NCBI GenBank assembly: GCA_030435675.1
Contig: CM059621.1
Span: forward strand, 5,332,001-5,396,000
Direction: 5' to 3'
DNA length: 64,000 nucleotides
Origin: Steinernema hermaphroditum
Taxonomy: Eukaryota > Nematoda > Chromadorea > Rhabditida > Steinernematidae
The notes below the pieces were generated by a model. The model did not search any database. It was given only the letters and a program-made list of their open reading frames with translations, and had not been told where the DNA came from. This document shows positions 9,997 through 21,828 of this stretch, in pieces (position 1 is the first letter of the stretch; the number at the start of each line of letters is the position of its first letter). Made by a program: the position numbers and the translations under genes.

Positions 9997-11694
9997 ATGA
10001 ACATCCGCTATCAACCCATCGCAAGGATCACACTCCACACCAGCAGTGGGGCACCTTCGCATTTCAATGTAGCTGTGCGACGGCAATCGTCTCCTCGACT
10101 TCTTTACGCCATTCTCACCGCTTCCGTGCTGCTCTACATTCTCATAACTATTTCATGTCTGAGATCCAAGATACTCTTTACTTGTCATTCGAAGAATTGT
10201 GAAAAGAGAGGTACATTGTTCAGCACCTAGGACTCACTCCTTCAACCCCATTTTCAGGACCTACACTATTCGATTCGATCATGACCAAGTATGAGGATGT
10301 TTTTGTTTTTGGAAGGCCTGTAGGGGAAGAAGAAAAGGAGCTTGATGAGAAGCTCCTAAATCACTCTTTGATATACAAGGAAAGCCTTTCGGAAGCCTCT
10401 GACATATTACAGCTTCATCCACAGAACGAAATAATCCCTCCATTTGTTGAACTCGAGGACAAAATGAGAGTAATTTGTACTTTTGCGATATTTAAATATC
10501 GGATTCAGGTGGTGCACAAAAAGAAACTGGCCGCATGTGTGATTGAAAAGAATATGTCAACAGTATTGACAGCAATTCTGTGTTTCCTGGAAGATTTCAA
10601 AGTGTTTACGCAGGCTAATCGAACAATTGCCACTGAAGGCTATTACGGACGGTACAGGTGACAAAGAGACAAAGATGACCTCACGTTTAGATTTTGCCAA
10701 GAGAAGAACGAGTACAATTCTGTGGAGCATATGCTGGCGACAACGCATACACACTTGAACGACTGGACGATGTTTGTCCTCGTTCGCGATCCGCTGGAGC
10801 GCCTTGTTTCGGCCTATGCTGACAAGTGCATCTAGTAAGTGTCCACTCGATCTCTGATAGAAAGAGCCCAGAGTTCGAAAGAGTTCTGCACGCAGACGTT
10901 TCGAAGTCTGACAAGAGAACCTTCCGAAGTGTCCGCCTCGGATGAAACTGAAATTTGAGCTTGATCAGCTTGGCCCAGGCGCACACTTCGGAAGTATTTG
11001 AGGGATTGTTTCAACCACAGTAAAACCAACAACATTTTGGATGACAGATTTCCTTAGAAGCTCTATATCTGTATCGCAGTTTTGTGCATTTTTTTCCGTT
11101 AAGTTAAGCTACTGCTTTAATCTGATGTCATATCTTTCATTACAAGTGACGTACATCTCTTTTCCCAGCCATCGAGAAAAGCAGATAGAGGATAACTGCT
11201 ACGGGTGCCGACACAACGTTACGTGCTTTGTCTCCAACGTCTACAGCAGATCGAAAGCTTTCGCCGAAAGCAGCCCGGAAAACCGCACATACACCATGGA
11301 GGACGTCCACGTGTTCCCACAGAACTGGTGCGTGTCGTTTTGAAAGCATTTGGGTTCCATTATCACTTTTCATAGGTACTGCTCACTTAGGACACAGATT
11401 GGTAACATAAAACTAGTGAAATATTACGCTGAATTCGCTGAGAGAAAGCGAACGTATGCCCAGCTTGTAGATGTTCTCCGAGAAGCTCGAATCCGTCCAA
11501 CACTGATTTCTCAAGTGATCGATCAGATTGTGAATACGACATCGCTTCATACGACTATTAATTCACCGGAAAAGAGAAGAGTTCGCACGACAATATTGCG
11601 TAGCAAGGAATTGATGGATATGGTGCATAGCATTTACTATTATGACTACGATCTGTTTGGTTTCCCGTATAATTATGCTGATCAGCGGTTCTAG
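9997..11694 (+). CDS. Golgi carbohydrate sulfotransferase (Sulfotransfer_2 / chondroitin-HNK-1 type), five exons
   Basis: Predicted 409-residue type II membrane protein. Exons: 9997-10210, 10258-10651, 10691-10834, 11169-11327 and 11376-11694. A signal anchor lies at about residues 36-56 (LLYAILTASVLLYILITISC). KNMSTVLTAI near residue 168 is the 5'-phosphosulfate loop region and VRDPLERLVSAYADKC near 233 the 3'-phosphate binding region for PAPS. CYGCRHNVTC near 262 is the cysteine pair typical of the nematode branch. It should transfer sulfate from PAPS to a glycan in the Golgi lumen; the acceptor is unknown. The 3' end of exon 2 is ambiguous (10651 or 10657). I chose 10651 because it gives a 39-nt intron, the other 33 nt. 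Nematodes carry large families of these enzymes, so no symbol is given. Confidence 0.88.
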
Positions 11695-12886
11695 AAAATA
11701 TATCGGATAATCTCTCTGTGCTGACCTGCCATTTGCACCATTTATCTTCTAGGCAGTGGCAAACTTGACATGGTAATTAGGCAAGACTGACGTTTGTAAT
11801 AAGGCGCAAAACCATGAACATTCGACGTTGGGAAATTTAAGATGTTTAGCTTCAGATTCTGATCACCTGTTAGAAATCTCCAACGAGAACGTTTAACCTG
11901 TAAAGGGAAATATGCTTCCGCAACCAAGTGGAAACGCCAATTTTCACAAAAAGGTCAATGGCTTTTATCAGCTTTTTTGATTTATGATAGAAATGTCCAC
12001 TAAAGACTATAAACACGTAAATGGCTTTTATAAATATAAACCCGGCTGCGCGCGAATTCGCGCCCTCCAGGTACTGAAAGCCAATTAGCCCGTAGCCCTG
12101 CGGGCGGCAAGATTGATGGACATGGGAAGGTCTGAAGTTGGGGCCAAAAACTGTAGCCCTGCGGGCGGACAGACACCATATCCCTGCGGGCGTAGCATCG
12201 CCAGAGACATAGTAGAAGTAGAGCGCTACCATCTCAGCTGTCTTTGTGGCTCATTGCGAACGTTCTCCGTTTGTAAGCGGACGGTGTCGAGTTCGGTTCC
12301 CCTCGGTGTCCTTATTTTGTGTGGGTGTTTTCCCGTGCCCACGGAACAAACACACATACAGACCAACGGACCCGTCGGTTCTCCATTTATATATGGGGTT
12401 TATGACTCTTGAGAATGGGCAAATGTTAATAAAAAAAGTGCTGACTGAACGATGTCCACTGTCGGTGTATCGCTACTAGGGGTTCTCTAGTAAAGGGATA
12501 GTTGGAAAAGTGCGGTCCAGATCCGTCGCCGCTGTGATAAGTGATATCGTAAACAATAAACACGCTCGTCACTTCGAATGTCGGTCACTAGAGGGCCGTA
12601 GACATAGAACTGTCCGCTGAAGACAATGAACACGCAAATAGCAACCCGGTACAGTGTGTGAGGAGGCAGAAGGTCTTCATTACCAATACGTTAACCCACT
12701 TCTAGAACTAAACACTTCGAACTTAGAGGATATTTACCAAGTGGTCCACGTTCAGCGGATCGGCCCAATAGGCCGGATGTTGTATGCTCAAGCGTTAAAT
12801 ATCAATTCACCTGAAGTGTCCGCCTGTCACAAAATAAAACATCGTGAAAAGAAAAACTTATAATTTATTCGCAAAATCAAACTCAT
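11695..12886. other. Intergenic region with short palindromic repeats
   Basis: The motif CCCTGCGGGCG, itself near-palindromic, occurs three times between 12095 and 12192. A phrase about sixty bases long near 11995 (TGTCC..TAAAGAC.ATAAACACG) recurs in diverged form near 12612. No gene is supported. Confidence 0.5.
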
Positions 12887-13804
12887 CTAATCTCTCCACG
12901 TCGTAATCATTCTTGTCACTGCAATCGTATTCCCTTGCTTTCCTCCTATCACTTCCATTAAAGCCACTCGGTACGGTCGAAGTCCAAATAGACCAGCAAT
13001 CATCATAGTTCCGAATTGTGTCATCGCCAAGAACCCGGCTACGTTGGCAATGACTGGAAATGTAGTGGAATATGCCTCCGTCGTGCTCCATATCAGCATG
13101 GTGCTCAGTGGCAGAACTATGGTCAACGTAGGTATTGATCCGAAGGCTAGAAGCGCTCTAATAGTCTCCAGTACTTGCTTCTTCGTCGATGGAGTGCATT
13201 CTCGGTAGAGTTTAGCGGCCGTAAAGGCCACAATAACTATGGCGACGAAGGTTACCGTAAGAAGTAGAATAGCGGCAAATCGAGCAGCGAGAATATAAGT
13301 GCTGTTATCCACTGCCATGTAGCAAACAACGTTTGAAATATTTGCATAATGAGTTGAGTTGAAAGATTCGAATGCAGCATAGAACATCATCGCAAACATA
13401 AGTGAATATATCGTAAGATACAAGGGAATGGCCCATACAGAGCACAAAATGGACCACAACTTTTGAAATCGGAAATTCAAGACGAAAAAAGCGGCCATAT
13501 GAATGAAACTGAACACTGTAGTGGCGATCATCGCCGCCATTATACACACGCATATATGCGCATATGGCTTTGACAGATGAGAAGCTAGCCCGTGCACTTG
13601 AAAACACATTACAGTGCTGTAAAACTCAGGCTGTACAACGACAGCCCACATGAACATGACGACGACGTTGTGAATGATCATATTGAGGACGAAGATGGTG
13701 AACCAATGTGTTGTTTTCGTGTAAGCACGCAGGATGACTTTGCACAGAAATACAACAAGACAGTAGGTGACAAAGACGATCGAAGAGTAGAGCTCGCTGT
13801 ACAT
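12887..13804 (-). CDS. Intronless seven-transmembrane chemoreceptor, divergent member of the local family
   Basis: A single 305-residue ORF with seven evident hydrophobic segments and a C-terminal LRPYR just after TM7. This corresponds to the PYR motif of the nematode Str superfamily (srh/sri/str). It lacks the KSP...YRNTILNL and CFxYRY signatures of the other receptors in the window, so it belongs to another subgroup. No intron is needed. Its orientation matches the two receptors to its right (15516 and 18191). Expected role is chemosensation; the ligand is unknown. Confidence 0.78.
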   Translation of the reverse strand: MYSELYSSIVFVTYCLVVFLCKVILRAYTKTTHWFTIFVLNMIIHNVVVMFMWAVVVQPEFYSTVMCFQVHGLASHLSKPYAHICVCIMAAMIATTVFSFIHMAAFFVLNFRFQKLWSILCSVWAIPLYLTIYSLMFAMMFYAAFESFNSTHYANISNVVCYMAVDNSTYILAARFAAILLLTVTFVAIVIVAFTAAKLYRECTPSTKKQVLETIRALLAFGSIPTLTIVLPLSTMLIWSTTEAYSTTFPVIANVAGFLAMTQFGTMMIAGLFGLRPYRVALMEVIGGKQGNTIAVTRMITTWRD

Positions 13805-15515
13805 TACTCTGAGGAGCCAGCATGAAAAGTAGAATTGTTCTGGAGGGGACTAATGAGGAAAGTCGTTATTTTTCTACGTAATGCGCAACAGTAATAAATT
13901 ATTTATAATTTGGTGCGTTGGTCGGCTGTAGGCACTATAACGTTGGAATTAGCGATTAATTTGTCGACTGACACTCATAGACATTTCACTCTTTGAAGCC
14001 GAACATATACAAAATACAATAGTGGTATCAACTGATAATGGTTTTGCACAATGGGCACTATGAACTCACGTTGAATCGTTGATGAGCAGGTGCTAATCAG
14101 AAGTGAAAACATGGGAGTTCATTATCGAAACGGATCAGCTGCTTGTCCTTGTCCTATACAAATGACAAACACGAGTTTTCAACTATTGTGAAATCCTACA
14201 CATACGGATGTAGTTCTTGGTCCGTTTGAAAGAGTGATGTAAAGCATAGAAATAGAGTATAGGCAACAGTGTTCACATGAATTTTAAAAAACAGTCGCAG
14301 AAAAAGGTCGCGATTGAAATGACAGTCACTTATATCCCATAGGTCTCGGCTCAACAGGGAAAGAGCTACTGCCAAACATGTGATTTGTCTCGGAGATAAA
14401 AAATCACCACCAATTATTTGTAGTGGCAGGTGAACAATTAGGCTACACATCCTTAGTGGATTTGTTGGGTCGGCTCTCTTATTCGTAGAATATGCTTCCA
14501 AAGCATTTAAACTTTTTCAATCAATCACAATGTTGCCCTCTTTCGTTCGGACCAAACGACCTCTTGTTAGTACACTGAATTGAGTGCCTCTTAATTAACA
14601 TTGTGACATGCCAACTGTTAGATTCCGTTTAGTCTTCCAGTCCATCATCAATCTCCACACAAAAGCGGAGAACCGAAGAGTTTGGTTCGCTTCAGCTAGT
14701 GCGTGTGTTTTTTTTGTCCTCCGATACCGGCGCAGACGCTTCATCGCCTTACGTAGAGGGCGGGGGCGATCGGTGGGTTCTAACGGCCTTCTTGGCGAGA
14801 CGATGGACCTCCGGCTCCCTAGTGTTCCAGGCCTTCTGAGAGCAGGGGCACCAGTAAATACTGTCTTCGTACGTTTTGTTTTACATAACCGTTAGTTCGG
14901 CAATAACAACCGGCGGACACCGGCTCTGAACCGAAACCCACCAAATACGAATGAAACACGTTCGAAATTTTTCGCCACGCAGACAGTTCTTAAGCACTGA
15001 AGCAATCGGTTCGCTACCACTGCGCCGTTGAGCCCGCTAGGCCGGCGGCGCCGGCACCGGCATCGGTTTTTATTCACGTTGCCACCTGCGCCGGCGCCGG
15101 CTTTTCACATAAAAGACGGTGCCGGTGCCGGCGCCGGTAAGGGCACCTTGTGAAAGAGCCATAATAGGTTCGACTTGAATGCGTTTGAAAACAAACCGTT
15201 CAATGAGCATCAGTCTTACTCTAACCAGCAATACTGGAACTTTTCGGTTCCGATACCGGTGTAGACCCCGGCATTGCAGCGATTCATCCGCTTGAGTGGG
15301 CACCGAGCGTGGTGAAGCTGTTGTGGCGGCCTTCTTACCAAGACGTTCGAATTGTTTCCCGGTATTCTAAGCTGTCTAGGAACCGGGGTGATCATTGCGT
15401 CAGTAATGACATCCGAGAGCAATACGCTTTGTTTTACATAACCGTTAGTCCGGAAATAACAACCGTTAGTGCGGGCAATCGAATTGTGTGGCCTTCACGC
15501 TTATAAACAGCTTTA
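13805..15515. repeat. Intergenic region with direct repeats and CCGGCG-rich block
   Basis: A phrase containing GTTTTACATAACCGTTAGT is directly repeated at 14877-14912 and 15430-15465. Between the copies, 15020-15145 is rich in CCGGCG/CCGGCACCGG hexamers. The two flanks may be the ends of a decayed non-autonomous transposon, but I found no terminal inverted repeat or target duplication. A 101-codon open stretch at 14196-14501 has no recognisable family. Confidence 0.5.
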
Positions 15516-16412
15516 TTACGCAAACAATTTCTTGAGCGCTCTCCTATATGGCGTGATGAAGCCTAAAGTGACAGCACAACTTAGAAAGACATCCAGAAAG
15601 GGCATGTGATCACAAATGGACAGGACGAGGTAGAGGCATTTTGATCTCACAGAGATACAGAAGCAGACTACACTAATCGGAATGACATCGAACAATATCG
15701 GAAGCAAAACTAAGATCAACAAATTGAGTGTTAAACGCAGATGTACGCGGTAAGTCGCCTTTCTCAAGGCCGTCTTCCGGGATCTCAAAGCTCTTATCGT
15801 CAAAATGGCTAAAACGACGATGATGACGCTCTCGAGGAGGAAGATAGCAGCGATCGTAGCAGCAAGCCACGTCATCATGAAGTAGTTGTCATCGTCAAAG
15901 CAGGTATGAAAATATCCCTTGACTTCAACGGTATAGCTGCTTGAAGCGAAAAGATAGATCCATATTCCAGAGTAGAGAAAGGTGGGCAAGTGGACAGCAG
16001 CACAAATAAGCAGTCCACGAATGGAGGTAAACCACTTGGACATGTCTTCTCCACCTCTCAACTGGGCGTATCGATATAAGAAGCAGATGATTATAGCAAT
16101 TCCGGCATTTTGGCAAGAAGCCACACTCAGAAAGATGACGATAGTGTTTGCGTGAACTCCAAGCGAGCCGGCTATTCCCACAAACTTGGCACATGATTTT
16201 GTGCCCAGCATAGTGTGGATTGGTTGCATGAAAACACCGACCATAGATAGTGCCAGAAAGTACCAAAACGCCAAGTTAAGAAGGGTGTTTCGGTATAAAT
16301 GCATGATCGGTGGCGACTTACAGATGACGATATAGAAGTAAGGGATGCCGGTGAGAATGCACAGTACAACAAGAGCATGATACAGTACTGAATTCAGTTC
16401 GTCAGCAGTCAT
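15516..16412 (-). CDS. Intronless serpentine chemoreceptor (Str-superfamily type)
   Basis: 298 residues, seven hydrophobic segments. Near the N terminus it has CKSPPIMHLYRNTLLNL (TM1-TM2 loop) and QPIHTMLGTKSCAKF, then CFLYRYAQLRG after TM3 and LGFITPYRRALKK after TM7. These shared landmarks group it with the receptors at 18191, 26620, 29720, 32879 and 39499. It ends shortly after the TPYR motif and lacks the conserved C-terminal tail of the others. Which of srh, sri or str it belongs to cannot be settled by eye. Confidence 0.85.
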   Translation of the reverse strand: MTADELNSVLYHALVVLCILTGIPYFYIVICKSPPIMHLYRNTLLNLAFWYFLALSMVGVFMQPIHTMLGTKSCAKFVGIAGSLGVHANTIVIFLSVASCQNAGIAIIICFLYRYAQLRGGEDMSKWFTSIRGLLICAAVHLPTFLYSGIWIYLFASSSYTVEVKGYFHTCFDDDNYFMMTWLAATIAAIFLLESVIIVVLAILTIRALRSRKTALRKATYRVHLRLTLNLLILVLLPILFDVIPISVVCFCISVRSKCLYLVLSICDHMPFLDVFLSCAVTLGFITPYRRALKKLFA

Positions 16413-18190
16413 GTGTATGTATAGCGGAGCTAAGCAGCCGAACGTGTTGTTGCTCAGCGGTCATTTGAACCTTGAGGATATTTCAGGCATCATACCGACG
16501 ACTGTTTTTCAACGGATAGTAAAGGTGCACTATGAAAAATATCCTATTAGATTCGTTGGTAGCCAAGCGAATACATATTTGGTACGTCACTTAGAGAACA
16601 GCGATGTTTTTCTTACTCACTGAAGTGGCATTGTTTTTTATATTTATCTAAACTACAATTATGAACAGCGCCATACTTCTTTTCTTTCGACCTGAACGCG
16701 TAATACTGGCAAAGTGAAGAAAGTTTCGATTGGAACGAGGAAATAGCGACGGGAAGTAGGTAAGACGTTAACTGCCAAGACCGAGTGCTTTACGTTTTAA
16801 ACATCAGATAGTTGTTTATGCACAAATAGGGTAACAATCCTAGACGATTCTGTGAAATGACAATCATAAAACTGCAAGGAGCAGGTGTTAGAGTAGGTTT
16901 GGTTGGGGTTAAGTTCTTTATCTCCACAAACAGAGTGGAAGAGAAGCGACCGCCAACGGCGATTGCAACCCGCACTACTGACAAGCAACATGCGCGAAGA
17001 GGCATATGCAACCCGGAGGACCGGTTTGCATATGCCCTCGCCCGCAATTACGTCGCGCCCTTACACAGGTAACCGCTGTTCGGCCTACCCTACTAATCAG
17101 TGCCACCATATGTACAAACACACCAACTCACCGCCGCTAGGTGGCCGCGACGGAAAGGTACTGAACATGCGTCGGCTACCACCTACACGTCCATGCATTC
17201 GACAGAAATCGACAGGCTGAAGCCTAAGCCAAGCCTGGATGTTAGGCCCCCTTCTCTCTCCTTCACCTTTTAATCGGCGCTCCTCGCACAAGTGATTAAC
17301 CAAGGTGAGCCAAGGCGCGATGGCGTCATTTATCTGGCATGTTAACAGGTTCGGCGCAGCTTTCGGTGTTGTATAATTGCATCTCTCATTGGGGCATGAC
17401 AAGATCACGACACCACGCATGCATTTTTGTGCATCTGTTATATTCAGGCTTGGCCTACACTCACCCGAACTAAAACATTCAATCGGTTGTTATTGTCGGA
17501 TATGCGGCACAACAACATGTTGACTATGGCGAGCGCTCCAAGTTCCAAGACGTGGAGGAGACTTCGAGATGATGATGTAGGTTGTATGACAGGAAACAGT
17601 TGTACTCGGGATCGTCAACCAGCGGTAGACGACACAGTCGTCCTTGCATTTTAAACTGAATCCTTGTGAACATTGGCAATGTTGAGAAACTATCTGAAAG
17701 AAGAGACTTGCCATGGCTGACTTCTTTGTTTGACCCAATTAAAAAAAACGTATATTTGTATGAATTGTGATATACATGGAACACGCAGAAGATTAGCTGG
17801 TCCATGGAGTGAGCGTCTGTTTGAGAGTTAAAGAAACGTTCACCTTGTTTTCCTAAGTTCTTAGTCAATAGTCCCAGACTAAGGGTGATGTTCTAGACAA
17901 TGGTCGCCCATTTCAATTACAGCTTGAGTACACAATTATCTACACTACACTGATGTACACTGATGTGCCGAAGTCAGAAGAAGACCGGCGACTACGGAGT
18001 GATAATGTGTTTCTTGTGCATATATATGACGTCTCGCAAGGCGTAAGCCTTAGATACGAGAAATAAACTCGTGAAACTCGTACACAATTATCAAGTCGTT
18101 TCGACAGTGTACTCGGATCGTTATGTTCATCTGCTCATCTGTTCATCATGTACACTCATTTATTGAATTTTTACATAGATTGACTTCAGT
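16413..18190. other. Intergenic region with a hairpin and a dispersed repeat copy
   Basis: 17001-17037 holds an imperfect palindrome with arms GGCATATGCAA and TTGCATATGCC around a CCGG-rich loop. Near 17961 there is a copy of the dispersed repeat whose core is GAAGAAGACCGGCGAC. No gene is supported. Confidence 0.45.
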
Positions 18191-19129
18191 TCACATATGT
18201 GTAGAGACCACAGTTACTGCAGGTTCTACTGTATTCTTACGCCACAAAATCTTCTTGACAGCTTCCCGGTATGGTGTTATAAATCCTAAAGTCACTGAGT
18301 ACGTTAGGAGCACATCAAGGAACGGGGTGTGATCTGCGATGGACATGCACATATAGAGGTACTTAGACCGAGTATAGATACAGATACAAGAAACGCTAAT
18401 GGGGATGACGTCGAAGACAATAGGAAGGATGACCAAGATCAACAGGTTTAGAGTTAAAAGGCTCTGTATTCGATAGGTTCGCTTAGTCATAAACTTCTTT
18501 TGAGACCTCAGCACGTTTATGGTCGCTGCACCTATTAGGGCGATGACGATACTTTCGCCGCTGAAAACTGCCATAACCGCAACGGCAAAACTTTTGACTG
18601 TGTCATAGTTGTTATCGTCGAAACACACGTGGAATAATCCGTCGGCTTGAAGGGTCAATGCAGGTGTTAACAGCATGGAAGTAAATACTCCCGAGGCAAC
18701 CATCATGGCAACATGAAGCAAAACACACATCAACGCTCCTCGACAGGAGTTCCACCACTGCACGCTGAGATGAGCTAGTTGCGCGTATCGGCAGAAGAAG
18801 CAGATGATTATCGCAATTCCGACATTTAGACACGACATTATGCAGACGAACAGAAAGAACGCATTGACGAAGATTCCAAACGATGTCGCAAAGCCTGTAA
18901 ACTTGGCGCAAGACTTAGAACCGAGCATAGTGTGAGTGGGCTGCAGAAAGAACCCAAAACTTCCCATCGCCAGCAAATACCAAACGCCCAAGTTCAAGAT
19001 GGTATTCCGGTATATCTTCATGAAAGGGGGCGATTTGAAGATGACGATATAAACGAAAGGGATTCCAAGAAGTAGACAAAGTCCAGCGAGTATGTAGTAA
19101 AGGTACACATTGATGATATCGAATGACAT
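18191..19129 (-). CDS. Intronless serpentine chemoreceptor (Str-superfamily type) with conserved tail
   Basis: 312 residues from the methionine at 19129; the frame is open 33 codons further upstream, but the family alignment starts here (MSFDIINVYLYY). Landmarks: FKSPPFMKIYRNTILNL, QPTHTMLGSKSCAKF, CFFCRYAQLAH, LGFITPYREAVKK, and a C-terminal tail ending EPAVTVVSTHM that resembles the tails of four other receptors in this window. A single exon covers all seven membrane segments. It is closest in TM regions to the neighbour at 15516, consistent with tandem duplication. Confidence 0.86.
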   Translation of the reverse strand: MSFDIINVYLYYILAGLCLLLGIPFVYIVIFKSPPFMKIYRNTILNLGVWYLLAMGSFGFFLQPTHTMLGSKSCAKFTGFATSFGIFVNAFFLFVCIMSCLNVGIAIIICFFCRYAQLAHLSVQWWNSCRGALMCVLLHVAMMVASGVFTSMLLTPALTLQADGLFHVCFDDNNYDTVKSFAVAVMAVFSGESIVIALIGAATINVLRSQKKFMTKRTYRIQSLLTLNLLILVILPIVFDVIPISVSCICIYTRSKYLYMCMSIADHTPFLDVLLTYSVTLGFITPYREAVKKILWRKNTVEPAVTVVSTHM

Positions 19130-20397
19130 AAGGAAGCGGGTAAGAATTGGAAAATCGGAATACAGGAGAGGAAATGTTCTGGAGGCGTCGGCGTTCCTTT
19201 CGCATTCTTCCGCTCCAACGAAAATCACCTGCCGGTGCTGCTGCGTCAGAGGAAAAGCTCAAAGAAACGTATTTCATTTAGTTGTTTTGAATTTAAGATT
19301 TAAAAATTCTATCGATCGATTTCTCTCTCCATTTCATCCATATCGTTCCAGCTTATGCGTTTTTCTGTGCTTAGGACGATCGTGTGCTTTACGCGTTCGT
19401 GCCTTTCTTCGTACCTATAGATGTGAGTGTCACTCACAACTACTACGCCCATAGGTATAGGACCCAACGACGTAGGTGCTTGATGGCAGTCACCGTCCAT
19501 CGTAGGAAACCTGTCCAAGGCTACGGACTGTCAGGCCAAAAGAACACCATAGGCAGCCAGTACATCAGTTCGTATCTCGATGTACCATTGAGAGCGACCG
19601 TGAGAGCGCTAATCGAATTCACCCAGCGAGTAAAACTTGCGAAAATGGAAGATATGAAATGCTCATCTTTAGGTGAATCAAGAGTCTAAATAAACTCTTC
19701 ACAGAGATACTGGCGTATTCATCAATTAAAATGATCTTGATTAGATTTTTAAAAAATGACTCAACAGCTATCCCTGAGCATAAGGCTTGAAGAGCATAGA
19801 TGGGCGATAAGTTCGAAGATGGGTTGAACTATCGACGATGGAGTTTGAAGAGCTGTCGGAAGACGTCGGTGAATCACCATGCCTGAAGGGGAGGGAGAGG
19901 GTGGAGTGCACTTCTCGTTCGTTCCTTTATGTCTTTTATCGCTTAAAATATTGGCTGTTTGTGGCTTCTGCTTTTGGCGTCACTATCTAACCAGAGGTAC
20001 TAAGCAAAGATGCCGATTAGCGCTGATTTCGGCTCAGAGGCTCCAGCTCTGTTTGCAACTCTAGTGCTAACCCTTTTCTCCATTTTCTGTGTATTTAAGT
20101 GTTTCTAGTTTACTATGGGGAGACTGTGTATTTTGATGTTTTAAGCTGTGTATCGTGACACATTGATGGTTTGATCAATAGACTCGCGGCGAACAAGGCT
20201 ATCATTAGCATTGGAAAAATTCAGCTTTCAAAGCGTTCCTAAACTGTTACGTAGAAAGCGCAGACGTCACAAAGCGGCCCACTGTCCAATCTCGTCCCAC
20301 TTGTTCTCAAAAAAAAACGAAGCCATTCATAATTTGATCAACTCCACCTCCAGAGCTTCAGCACTTCTGGGCCATTTTCGCCGGAAATATTGTCAAA
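19130..20397. other. Intergenic, nothing recognised
   Basis: Only short unrelated open stretches are present, with no splice-supported coding sequence. Confidence 0.4.
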
Positions 20398-20535
20398 ATG
20401 AGGTCGACAGTCCTGATCCTCTCTATAACAGTTCTCTTCGCTAGTATTTCATCAGAGCCACTGCGTTCAAGACAGTGGAACAAGTACAGCTCTCTGTTCT
20501 CAAGAAGAAGTTCGTTGGTTCCAAGTGATTGCTGA
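20398..20535 (+). CDS. Candidate small secreted peptide, 45 residues
   Basis: The ORF starts with a good signal peptide (MRSTVLILSITVLFASISS) followed by about 25 mature residues with a basic RR site near residue 37 and a single C-terminal cysteine. The layout is like a short neuropeptide or secreted peptide precursor, but I recognise no family. The ATG has a favourable AAA context. It could also be the first exon of a longer gene, but I found no good in-frame donor leading to the open frame at 20560. Confidence 0.35.
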   Translation: MRSTVLILSITVLFASISSEPLRSRQWNKYSSLFSRRSSLVPSDC

Positions 20536-20559
20536 AATCAGATACGAACATTACCAAAC

Positions 20560-20822
20560 ATGCGCTTTTTAGAAGCTCATCCCGTAACCGGAATTTACAG
20601 AAATCCAGCGTGCTTCGTGCAAGTTCCGAATACCGATAGGTACCTCGGATTTCTACAGACGTTTTATACGTACAGCAGGAGAATCAAATCCTGTACAGTC
20701 GACTTTGGTGTTGGCATCCAGGTCGATGCACCGAACGTCTTTTCGAGCTTACAGGTATATAGTTTTCAATACCCCTCTTTAACATTTAGTGTTTAGGCCT
20801 GCCGGAGAAGCTGTTGCCCTAA
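20560..20822 (+). CDS. Candidate two-exon gene, unrecognised
   Basis: Exons 20560-20754 and 20790-20822, joined by a 35-nt GTATAT...TTTAG intron, give 75 residues. It has three cysteines (PACFVQV, KSCTVDF and one encoded at the exon junction) and no signal peptide of its own. It starts 24 nt after the 45-residue ORF, so the two may be parts of one broken or mis-split secreted protein gene. Low confidence. Confidence 0.25.
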
Positions 20823-21143
20823 GAATTTCTGTTGAAAACCATCAACGAACATGCGTAGAATTTGTAGATTGAACGAAGTGTTCCGGAAATGCTTAATTAA
20901 ATGCTTCATTAAATCCGAGATGTTTCATTCCGGAAACAGCGCCTTCCATGTACACAGGAAATTCAGATGATACTCACAGCCGTATAGTGCTAACACATAC
21001 CGACAAATAGCGTTCTTACACGTGTGTAAACAACAAAAATATGGATTATGTACACGTTTCGATTACTCTCTTCTAATGGCGGACAAAGCTCTGGTTTCGC
21101 GCTCCGATTCGGGGACGGTTGGACACACTCCAAGGCTGCAACA

Positions 21144-21828
21144 TTAGAATGAGGAAAAGCGATAGATCGCTATGCTCACCAGTTGCATAAGATGGTGTTT
21201 CTCTCTCCAGTCTGATGTGCCGTATACATACTTGATCCCCCAGACGGTGCCCTTCTCCTGAATCGTCTGCTCGTCCCAGGGCATTCTAAAAAAGGCGATT
21301 TCAAAGAAGCTAAAAATCCCGTTTACATACAAAACTATTTTCACTTCGAAAGCGGTGTCCGGCATCTGGCAGAACATGTCCATAACGGGCTCGGATGGGT
21401 CAACGGCGACGCGGCCTAAACGAGGACAGTAGACGTGGTGGTTGCCTTCAAGCATCGAGGGGAGAAGCTGCGCCGGTGGAGTGTAAATTACGTCTTCGAT
21501 CTGAAATAAAGCACATTGCAAGAAATAGCAAAACAGCGGCTTACAATGTACTGATCGAAAAGGACGTATCCGTCTTTGAAGGGCGGCTCTTCAAACAAGC
21601 TGTAGAAGCACAGTTTGTCGTTGATAAGCACTGCACTGAGCCATTTAAAAGGCTAAAAACGCCACTAGATGTAGAAAAGCACGATTGACTCACTCCCGTA
21701 ATGACGTGAAGGCTGTCCTTCGACCACTGCAGTTGGCGCGTGACGGGATTGTAGAAGCGGAACGAACGACTGCGTATCGGACCTTTAATTTCGAGGACGA
21801 AGACGTAGTACGGACCGCAGCCGGACAT
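21144..21828 (-). CDS. Uncharacterised 199-residue protein, three exons
   Basis: Exons 21828-21694, 21652-21545 and 21500-21144 join in phase 0 through a 41-nt GTGAGT...TTTTAG intron and a 44-nt GTAAGC...TTTCAG intron. A TTTCAG acceptor five bases before the ATG suggests trans-splicing. The protein begins MSGCGPYYVFVLEIKG, has many aromatic residues and paired hydrophobic strands (FRFYNPVTRQLQWSKD, LCFYSLFEEPPFKDGYVLFD), and a C-terminal half with FEVKIVLYVNGIFSFFEI. It looks like a globular beta-rich domain, but I do not recognise a family. It is divergent from ints-8, with 426 bp between starts. Confidence 0.6.

Noticed and set aside
14196..14501. 101-codon open frame between receptor genes
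   Set aside because: Hydrophobic but without receptor landmarks, splice sites or paralogues in the window.
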